Source of the DNA: CAYVBE01 sp964448935
GTDB lineage: Bacteria > Planctomycetota > Brocadiia > SM23-32
NCBI GenBank assembly: GCA_964448935.1
Contig: CAYVBE010000189.1
Coordinates: 1-8,027, forward strand
DNA: 8,027 nucleotides
Reading direction: 5' to 3'
Positions 1 through 6,500 of this stretch are shown piece after piece; positions within the stretch are counted from its first letter, which is position 1; each line of letters begins with the position of its first letter. A program made the translations under genes and the position numbers. The notes under the pieces were generated by a model. That model did no database searches. It saw only the letters and a list, made by a program, of their open reading frames with translations, and was not told where the DNA came from.

Positions 1-998
1 GGCACATGGGGCCGCACCACTGCATCTCCGGCACCCAGCCCGGCCACCCGGAGGAATACGGTTTTGACGAATACGTGGGCATTGACTGGGGCATGTCCAG
101 CTACCGGCCGGGCTCCATGCTGTACCGCGGCCGGGAGGCATTTGAGGCGCCCGAATATCTCACGGATTTCTTCGGCAATGAGGCCTGCCGTTTCATCGAG
201 CGCCACCGAGAGGGTCCCTTCTTCCTGATGCTGGCCTTTAACGCCGTGCATGCCCCGCTGGAGGCGGCCGACCTCGACCTGGAGGAGCTGGGTGGTGAGT
301 TCCCCGGCAGCGCCGACCGCAAGACCTACGCCGCCATGCTGGCCTCGATGGACCGGAACGTCGGTCGGGTGCTGGATACGCTCCGCGACCTCGGGCTGGA
401 AAAGAACACTTTCATCGGCTTTGTCAATGATAACGGAGGCGGGGGCAACAACACGCCCGAGCACACCCGTAACACCGCGCGTAATGCTCCCCTTCGGGGC
501 TTCAAGTTCGACCTCTACGACGGCGGCATCCGCGTGCCCATGATGCTCAGCGGCCCCGGCGTGCCCGCCGGCGAGACCTGCCGCAGCGTGGTCAGTGCCA
601 TGGATTGCGCGCCCACCTTCCTCCGTGCGGCGGGCATCGAGCCGGAGGCCCCGGAGTTGGACGGCGCGGACCTCCTGCCTCACCTCAATGGGTCCGGGCC
701 GCCGCCGCACGAGGTGCTCTTCTGGTGCAACCGCCGATGGGACGGGCCTTTCCAGGCGCAGCGGCCGATTGAGAGTCATAATTGGGCCCTCCGCGAGGGC
801 CGGTGGAAGATGGTTCGCCCCGGCGTGCCGGACGATGGCTCCGAGCCGCCACCGTGGGAACTCTACGACCTGAGCGCCGACATCGGCGAGCAGCACAACC
901 TGGCGCCGGAGTACCCCGAGACCGTGGCGCGCCTGGACGCGAGATACCAGGAGTGGCTTTCCTCTATGCCCGAGCCCGCGCCGCGGGAAGACGGGTAA
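1..998 (+). CDS. Sulfatase (S1, arylsulfatase-like), N-terminus missing
   Basis: This encodes the C-terminal ~331 residues of a formylglycine-type sulfatase, which hydrolyses sulfate esters, often on glycans. The reading frame is open to the left edge. The first complete codons read H-M-G, matching the end of the family motif GKWH[LM]G, so the ATG at 6 is an internal methionine and not the start. Visible family landmarks (M at 6 = residue 1) are NAVHAP with the probable active-site His82, NDNGG with probable calcium ligands D142 and N143, and K167 followed by DGGIRVP. Near the C-terminus are WKMV and ELYDLSADIGEQHNLA, the usual sulfatase ending. The modified Cys/Ser (C/S-x-P-x-R), expected roughly 70-100 residues upstream, lies outside the window, as would any signal peptide. 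The hydrolase gene starts 27 bases after the stop, so the two are probably one operon. The family is secure; the substrate and sulfatase subfamily are not determinable here. Confidence 0.95.
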   Translation, partial: HMGPHHCISGTQPGHPEEYGFDEYVGIDWGMSSYRPGSMLYRGREAFEAPEYLTDFFGNEACRFIERHREGPFFLMLAFNAVHAPLEAADLDLEELGGEFPGSADRKTYAAMLASMDRNVGRVLDTLRDLGLEKNTFIGFVNDNGGGGNNTPEHTRNTARNAPLRGFKFDLYDGGIRVPMMLSGPGVPAGETCRSVVSAMDCAPTFLRAAGIEPEAPELDGADLLPHLNGSGPPPHEVLFWCNRRWDGPFQAQRPIESHNWALREGRWKMVRPGVPDDGSEPPPWELYDLSADIGEQHNLAPEYPETVARLDARYQEWLSSMPEPAPREDG

Positions 999-1011
999 CC
1001 GACAGCAGATA

Positions 1012-1018
1012 CGGAGGT
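1012..1018 (+). promoter_or_regulatory. Ribosome binding site for the hydrolase gene
   Basis: CGGAGGT is a near-perfect Shine-Dalgarno sequence, with GGAGG at 1013-1017 and 8 bases to the ATG at 1026. An in-frame GTG at 1017 would overlap this site, so the site decides the start in favour of 1026. Confidence 0.8.
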
Positions 1019-1025
1019 GACCGAT

Positions 1026-2003
1026 ATGGTGGACGTGCAGAGCATGCGCGGTTTCAACTACCAGCCGGGCTACGCCTACACCGGCGGCGACATCTGGCGC
1101 CGGTTCGACGCCGAGGCCTTCGAGCGCGAACTGGGCCGGGGCAAGAAGCATTTTCCGAAGATGAAAGGCCTCCGGCTCTGGCTGGCGTGGGAGGTCTTCG
1201 GGCTCGGTTCGGAGGCACAGCGGGCGGATTTTCTCGATGACCTCGACACGGCTCTGGGCATCGCCGACCGCAACGGGCTGGTCGTCATGCCCGTCCTGTT
1301 CAACCGCTGGCACGCCGGCGCGCCCGACTGGGGCGGGGTGTACCTGGATCACTTCCTGCCGGAGGCGGGCTGGGCCAGATGGGGGTTCGAGAGCTGGAAG
1401 GAATACGTGGCCGCTTTGATGGACCGTTTCGGCGACGACCCGCGGGTCTTCGGGTGGGACCTCTGCAACGAGCCCTTCTCCTACACCGGCCGGGAGGACG
1501 AGCCCAACCCGCAGTTCGACCTGCCGCGCCACGAGGCCGCGTGGCTTGAGGCCGTGTATGATGAGTGTAAAGAGCAGGGCGCCGAGGCGCCGCTCTCGGT
1601 CGGATTCGCCTTCGGGGCGCAGCACCTCCGGCAGTATGAGCACCTGAGCGACATCCTGAACTTCCACTGGTACTGGCGCGGGGAGCCGGAGAGCAGGGAC
1701 GATTTCCTCCGAGAGCTGGATGCCTGCGTCGAAGTCCGCGAGCGCACCGGCAAGCCCCTCATCAGCACCGAGGCATGTTGGGGTTCGCTGGACAACGCCG
1801 AGCGCGTGCGCATCATCGAAGTCCACCTCGGCGCGCTGAACGAGCGGGACATCGGCTGGCTGGTCTACGCCCTGCAGCACAGCTACGTGGCCGACCTCCA
1901 CTGGCCGGAATACGGCAAGGTGACCGACCCCGGCACGCTGCACTGTGTGGAACCGGACGGTTCCCTGCGGGAAGGGCACGATGTGATCAACCGGTTTTTC
2001 TGA
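1026..2003 (+). CDS. Clan GH-A glycoside hydrolase (cellulase/GH5-like)
   Basis: This 325-residue protein is predicted to be a (beta/alpha)8-barrel retaining glycoside hydrolase. The clan GH-A pattern is clear. The first-strand region is RGFNYQP. The fourth-strand motif WDLCNEPF places the likely acid/base at E149. ISTEACWG places the likely nucleophile at E249, 100 residues later as usual for the clan. W-L-V-Y-A-L-Q-H-S near the eighth strand fits the sugar-binding rim. FNFHWYW-like aromatic residues near 1660-1675 would line the substrate cleft. There is no signal peptide or membrane segment, so it probably acts in the cytoplasm or is exported by an unrecognised route. ATG 1026 is chosen for its ribosome binding site. 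It sits directly behind the sulfatase, which suggests that both process the same, possibly sulfated, glycan. The exact GH family and the substrate are not resolved; a GH5 subfamily or an unclassified cellulase-like group is most likely. Confidence 0.88.
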   Translation: MVDVQSMRGFNYQPGYAYTGGDIWRRFDAEAFERELGRGKKHFPKMKGLRLWLAWEVFGLGSEAQRADFLDDLDTALGIADRNGLVVMPVLFNRWHAGAPDWGGVYLDHFLPEAGWARWGFESWKEYVAALMDRFGDDPRVFGWDLCNEPFSYTGREDEPNPQFDLPRHEAAWLEAVYDECKEQGAEAPLSVGFAFGAQHLRQYEHLSDILNFHWYWRGEPESRDDFLRELDACVEVRERTGKPLISTEACWGSLDNAERVRIIEVHLGALNERDIGWLVYALQHSYVADLHWPEYGKVTDPGTLHCVEPDGSLREGHDVINRFF

Positions 2004-2033
2004 GCGCGCAACAGCAGGCGAGGCGCTATCCCC

Positions 2034-2051
2034 CGCAACCGGGCCGTTGCG
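2034..2051 (+). terminator. Possible hairpin after the hydrolase gene
   Basis: CGCAAC (2034-2039) pairs perfectly with GTTGCG (2046-2051) around a 6-base loop, starting 31 bases after the hydrolase stop. No run of T follows, so it does not meet the usual criteria for an intrinsic terminator. It may only stabilise the 3' end or be a chance stem. Confidence 0.2.
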
Positions 2052-2123
2052 CGCCGATGGCGGTCTGCTCTGGGTATGGTGCTTCGCCAGGGCCAGTTAC
2101 TCCTTTCGGTGGACGGTGAGAGC

Positions 2124-2137
2124 CAGGTGGTTACCTG
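2124..2137. promoter_or_regulatory. Inverted repeat, possible operator
   Basis: CAGGT and ACCTG flank a 4-base centre (GGTT). The right half, extended as TTACCTG (2131-2137), recurs at 2152-2158, 21 bases on and so about two helical turns. The location upstream of a sugar-type dehydrogenase gene would suit a regulator site, but the arms are short and the evidence is weak. Confidence 0.2.
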
Positions 2138-2359
2138 CACAAAAACCGCTCTTACCTGATCTGCCGGATCGAGGCAACTGGCCTTCCTGTTTTGCGACTG
2201 CGACAGCAGTCCCTCTCAACATGGTAACTGAAGGGGCGGAAGGTCGGCTGTTTGCGCGATGGTGTGGCTGCTTGCATTCCCCCGGCGCACTCGCACTGCC
2301 CGCACGTTGTCGCTAAGATGTGCGGTCTTGTCTGTGCTCCGAATCTACAAGAGGCTGAA

Positions 2360-2364
2360 GGGAG
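2360..2364 (+). promoter_or_regulatory. Ribosome binding site for the oxidoreductase gene
   Basis: GGGAG lies 11 bases before ATG 2376. The spacing is slightly long, but no other in-frame start nearby has a comparable site. The longer frame beginning at ATG 2259 lacks one and would add a non-homologous Arg-rich leader ahead of the Rossmann fold. Confidence 0.5.
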
Positions 2365-2375
2365 TCGTTCGCGCG

Positions 2376-3419
2376 ATGAAGACCCACGGTGGACGTGACG
2401 AGATCAAGTGCGCGGTGGTTGGATACGGCGGTGCTTTCGACATGGGGCGGAAGCACCTGGAGCAGATGCGCGGCGCCGGCATGACGCCGCACGCGGCCGC
2501 CGATCTGGCGGAGGACCGCTTGAAGGTGGCCGAAGAGGACTTTCCCGGCATCCGCACCTACACCGCGGTAGAGGAGATGCTGGCGGACGCCGCGCCCGAC
2601 CTGGTCGCCGTCATAACCCCGCACAACACCCACGCCGACATCGCGGTGCAGTGCCTGGAGGCGGGGGCCTCCGTGGTGGTCGAGAAGCCGATGGCCATCA
2701 CCACCGCCGAGTGCGACCGCATGATCGCCGCCGCGCGGGCGAACGATCTCCTGCTCTCCACCTTCCACAACCGCCACTGGGACGGCTGCGCCATGCGCGC
2801 GGTCGAGCAGGTCTGTGAGGAGGGCGTCGTCGGGGACGTCTATCGCATCGAAGCCCACATGGGCGGCTACCGCGGCCCGCGCGAGTGGTGGCGCAGCAGC
2901 CGGAGCATCTCGGGCGGCATCCTCTACGACTGGGGCGTGCACCTGCTGGAGTACTCGCTGCAGCTCATGGAGGGCGGACTGGCCGAGGTCTCCGGATTCG
3001 CCCACACCGGCTTCTGGCAAGACGAGAGCCCCTGGGGCGAGGATACCATCGAGGACGAGGCGTACCTGGTGGCGCGCTTCGATACCGGCCGGTGGCTCTC
3101 GCTGACGATGAGCGCGCTGGACAGCTATCCCAAGGGCGTCGAGCGCAAGTGGGTGGAAGTGACCGGGACGAAGGGGACCTATCTGTTCGACGGTGGCTCG
3201 TGGAAGACGATCCTCCAGACCGAGGACGGCGCGGTCACCGAGGAGGGCGAGAACCCCGAGGGCGCGCAGCACCGCTACTACGAGAACGTCGCCGCCGCCC
3301 TGGTTGGCGAGGAGGACCCGATCATCACGCCTGAGTGGGCACGCCGCCCCATCCACATCCTCGACCTGGGCGTCCGAAGCGCGAAGGAGGGCAGGGCTCT
3401 GCCGGCCGAGTACGCGTAA
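2376..3419 (+). CDS. Gfo/Idh/MocA family NAD(P)-dependent oxidoreductase
   Basis: This 347-residue protein has the usual length of the glucose-fructose oxidoreductase / inositol dehydrogenase family, which oxidises, reduces or epimerises sugars and sugar derivatives in the cytoplasm. The N-terminal Rossmann strand and glycine loop are AVVGYGGAFDMG (about residues 13-24), followed by ITPHNTHADIAVQCLEAG. The family signature VVVEKPMAIT puts the catalytic lysine at K104. In the C-terminal domain, DWGVHLLEY (from D185) matches the D-x-G-x-H-x-x-D motif with the catalytic H189, though the last Asp is replaced by Glu (E192). PITPEWARRPIHILDLGVRSA near the end is the common closing helix. The gene is separated from the hydrolase by 372 bases, so it probably has its own promoter, but it fits the same carbohydrate theme. 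Family membership is secure; the substrate is unknown. Confidence 0.93.
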   Translation: MKTHGGRDEIKCAVVGYGGAFDMGRKHLEQMRGAGMTPHAAADLAEDRLKVAEEDFPGIRTYTAVEEMLADAAPDLVAVITPHNTHADIAVQCLEAGASVVVEKPMAITTAECDRMIAAARANDLLLSTFHNRHWDGCAMRAVEQVCEEGVVGDVYRIEAHMGGYRGPREWWRSSRSISGGILYDWGVHLLEYSLQLMEGGLAEVSGFAHTGFWQDESPWGEDTIEDEAYLVARFDTGRWLSLTMSALDSYPKGVERKWVEVTGTKGTYLFDGGSWKTILQTEDGAVTEEGENPEGAQHRYYENVAAALVGEEDPIITPEWARRPIHILDLGVRSAKEGRALPAEYA

Positions 3420-3450
3420 GGCAAAGTCCCTCCGTGACCTCTCTGTAAGC

Positions 3451-3479
3451 TTGTGCGCGCCGCTCTCCGGGCGTATCCT
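3451..3479 (+). promoter_or_regulatory. Possible sigma-70-like promoter of the AsmA-like gene
   Basis: TTGTGC (3451-3456) and TATCCT (3474-3479) are separated by 17 bases, the optimal spacing for a housekeeping promoter. Only TTG of the -35 and four of six -10 positions match consensus. It would start transcription near 3486, about 38 bases before the ATG. The gap of 104 bases after the oxidoreductase gene supports separate transcription. Confidence 0.3.
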
Positions 3480-3510
3480 GTACTTGTGACAGATGCGCGT
3501 GGATCGAGCC

Positions 3511-3516
3511 AGGGGG
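3511..3516 (+). promoter_or_regulatory. Ribosome binding site for the AsmA-like gene
   Basis: AGGGGG ends 7 bases before ATG 3524. An in-frame TTG at 3518 is only one base away from this site, too close to be used, so ATG 3524 is the preferred start. Confidence 0.6.
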
Positions 3517-3523
3517 ATTGGAG

Positions 3524-6500
3524 ATGCGCGAAAGCAAAGGGGGCGGGGGACGGCATCGGTGGCGTTGGATTTTTCTGGGTGCGATCGTGGCACTGCTGCT
3601 ACTGATCGTGCTTTTTCCCACATTCCTTTCCACCGGCCCCGGACGGAAGTTGCTGGTGCGCATTGCCAACGCGCGGATGGACGGCTCGGTGGCGATGGAA
3701 TCCTGCTCGCTGGGATGGCTGTCGGGGTTCAAGTTTCGGGGGCTGAAGGTCAGCGACGAGAAGGGCGCGGAGCTGGCCTCGGTGGACGCGCTCAGCATCT
3801 CGGCCTCGGTCCCCCAGCTTCTGGGCTCCATCAAGAAACTGGGCACGGTCCGGGTGGAGGGGCCGCGCGTTACGGTTGATCTCTCCGAACCCGAAGGCCC
3901 GACACCCTCCGGCGAAGAAGAGCCGCCCGCCCAGGAAGAAGCGGAGCGTCTGCCCTTCGACCTGACGGGCACGGTCAAAGTTACCGGCGGATGGATCACC
4001 GTTAAAGATGGGCAGGCACAGCTCCTGGACCTGAAAAACCTGAGCGGCGAGGCGGGCATCGAGGGGCTCAGCCGGCCGATCGAGTACTCCGTCCGGGGTG
4101 ACGTGGGCGAAGGCGGCGGGCAATTCACGGCGAAGGGTTCCGTCCGGGTGACGAAGGACGGCGTGCCGGGGGCGGAGGCGCTGAAGGGCAGCGTCGAGGC
4201 CGCGCTGAAGCGGCTGGACCTTTCCCGGCTGGAGCCCTTCATCCGCCGCACCGGGGTGCCTCTGACCGTCAAGGGCCTGCTGGACGCCGACCTGACGGCG
4301 GACTTCGAAGCCCCGCGGGACGTGGCCGCAAGCGGCAGCGTGTCGGCAAGTTCCCTCGTCCTCGGGGGCGAGCTTCTGAACGGGGACAACCCCGCCATCG
4401 AGCGTGCCGAGCTGCGCTTCGACGTGGGCATGACGCAGGAGCGAATCGAGTTGAACGAGTTGAAACTGGAGTCCGCGCCGGCGCGGGCCGACGTGAGCGG
4501 CGCGCTGCCGACGGGACTCGCGGCGCTGAAATCCGACGCGCGGCTGAACGGGTCGCTGAAGGTGATACTGCCGCAGGTGGCCCGGCAGCTCCGCAACACG
4601 CTGCGGTTGCGCGAGGGTCTGGAGATCGAGGGAGGGCGCGCGCGGGGCGACTTCGACCTGTCGGGCAAGGAGTCCGGCATCAGCCTGGAGACCGGTCTGG
4701 AGGTGACCGACCTCGCCGCCGTTCAGGACGGCCGCCGCATTGCGCCTGCGGCGCCCGTCTCGGTGCGGTTGAAGGCCGGGTTGGACGCGATGGGGCCGCG
4801 CGTGGAATCGCTGAAGCTCGACTCATCGTTCGCGACGGTCGAAGGCTCCGGCACGCTGCAGGACTTCACGATGGGGCTCAACGCCGACCTGGCGGCCGCG
4901 TCGGCGGAGGCGGCGAAGTTCCTGGACTTCCCGGCCGACGGGCTCTCCGGCCGCGCCGACCTGAACGTGCGCGTGGAGACCGCAGACCGGGAGCGCCACC
5001 TGACGGCCGACGCAACGCTGGACTCTCTGAAAGTGACGCTGGCTCCCGACAAGGTTCTGCGGGAGGAGTCCTCCGTCTTCAGCTTGGAGGCCCGTGCCGA
5101 GGCTGCGCCGGGAGTGCCGCGGACCTTCCGCGACGTCAGCGCGCACCTGGAAAGCAGCTACGGCACCGCCGATCTGAAGGCCGACCGAATCACCACGGGC
5201 GAGACGCCCGTGACCGCCGAGGCGAAGGGCGCCACGGCGTCCGTCGAGGCGGACCTGGCGCGCATCTGGGAGTCCGCGCGCGCCCTCGGCATCGGCCCGC
5301 CGGACACGACGCTGGCCGGGACTGTGAAGGGTGACCTGAAGGCGACGTTGGCCGACGGCGTGCTCGACCTGCTTTCTCTAAATCTGACCTCGCGGAACCT
5401 GCGCGTTCAGCGGGGCGATCGGAAACTCTTGCAGGAGAGCGTCGAGTTGTCCGGCGCTCTGCAGGCCGACCTGTCCGAGCGACGGCTCAGCATCACGGGT
5501 GCCCGTGTTGCAGCGCCGGCCGGCCACCTTGACCTCCCCGAGCTGACCCTGCCCGACTGGAGTTCGCCCGCGACCGGGACGGCGGCCAGCTTCTCCGCGA
5601 AGGTGGATCTGGAGCGGCTGTACGCCGACGCGGGGGGCCTGGTCACCATGCCGGACGACCTGAGTGTTGCAGGGGAGCTGAGCCTGAGTGGGAAAATCGG
5701 CGCTGCCGAGCAGGGCGCGGCAGGCCGGAAGGTCACGGCGAACGCCCACCTGACCGACCTGAACATGTCCGGTAGCGAAGGTGGGCTGCTCCGGGAAGAG
5801 TCCATCGAGATGACGTTCGAGACGATCGCCAACCCACCGATGGAGGGGCAGGCGTTCCGACTTAAAGACATCTCGCTGGCGGCCACGGGAGGGCCGCTGC
5901 CCGCCGAACTGACGGCGTCCGAGGTGGCACTCGGGGAGGCCGTCAAGCAGAGCCGGATCGCCGACCTGAGCCTGACCTCACAGGCGTCTCTGGCCCCGTT
6001 GTTGGATATCTCGAGGCGGTTCGGCGTCGTGCCGCAAGACCTGACCGGGTCGGGAGCCCTGGACCTGACGTGTGCCGGTTCGCTGGACGGCGGTGTTCTT
6101 GAAGTGAAGCAGTTCGACTTTACCGGGCGGGACCTGCAGGTCGCCCGTGGTGGCAGGACCTTTCGGGAGCCGGAGCTGAGGCTGAGCGGGACCGGGCGCG
6201 CGGACCTGAAGAAGCGCTCGGCGCGGCTGGAAAGCGCCACGCTGAACTCTTCCGTCGGTTGGGCCGGCGCCACCGGTGTGGAGATTCTCGACTGGTCGCG
6301 CCTGCCGCAGGGGCTTGCGGGGGAGGTGACCGGCGGGGCGGAACTGGCGCGCGTGCTGGAGGCGGCGCGGCCGTTCGCGGACCTGCCGGAGGGCGTGCAG
6401 GCCGAGGGCACGCTGGACCTTGCCAGCGCCTTCTCGGTGGACCGGGAGGGCGTCAGCGGGAGGGGCAGCCTGTCCGTGCGGCCGCTGAAGGTCCGGAAGG

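Larger units (their letters stand above)
2004..2375. other. Intergenic gap between hydrolase and oxidoreductase genes
   Basis: This 372-base stretch is visibly less GC-rich than the flanking genes and contains no convincing gene. An open frame from 2047 to 2316 has no good ribosome binding site and a composition unlike a real protein, being rich in Trp, Cys, Arg and Pro. The gap holds a 6-bp hairpin at 2034-2051, an inverted repeat at 2124-2137 and a second TTACCTG at 2152-2158. It should contain a transcription end for the upstream pair and a promoter for the downstream gene, but I see no strong -35/-10 pair. The best -10-like hexamer is TAAGAT at 2314-2319, without a matching -35. Confidence 0.6.

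Noticed and set aside
1017..1025. GTG start at 1017 for the hydrolase
   Set aside because: The GTG overlaps the Shine-Dalgarno sequence itself, whereas ATG 1026 is at ideal spacing.
2094..2230. CAGTTAC (2094-2100) and GTAACTG (2224-2230) as element ends
   Set aside because: A 7-base inverted match 123 bases apart is expected by chance, and no target duplication or transposase is present.
2047..2316. Small open frame of 89 codons in the gap
   Set aside because: No ribosome binding site, no recognisable protein features, and a composition unlike the flanking genes.
2259..2375. N-terminal extension of the oxidoreductase from ATG 2259
   Set aside because: The added segment is Arg-rich, lacks a ribosome binding site and precedes a Rossmann fold that normally begins close to the N-terminus. 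It is not a credible signal peptide.
3518..3523. TTG start at 3518 for the AsmA-like gene
   Set aside because: It is one base from the ribosome binding site; ATG 3524 has 7-base spacing and is a stronger start codon.
2313..3623. Long minus-strand open frame opposite the oxidoreductase gene
   Set aside because: It is the antisense shadow of a GC-rich gene with clear family motifs on the + strand. Its translation is His/Arg/Val-rich with no recognisable domain.
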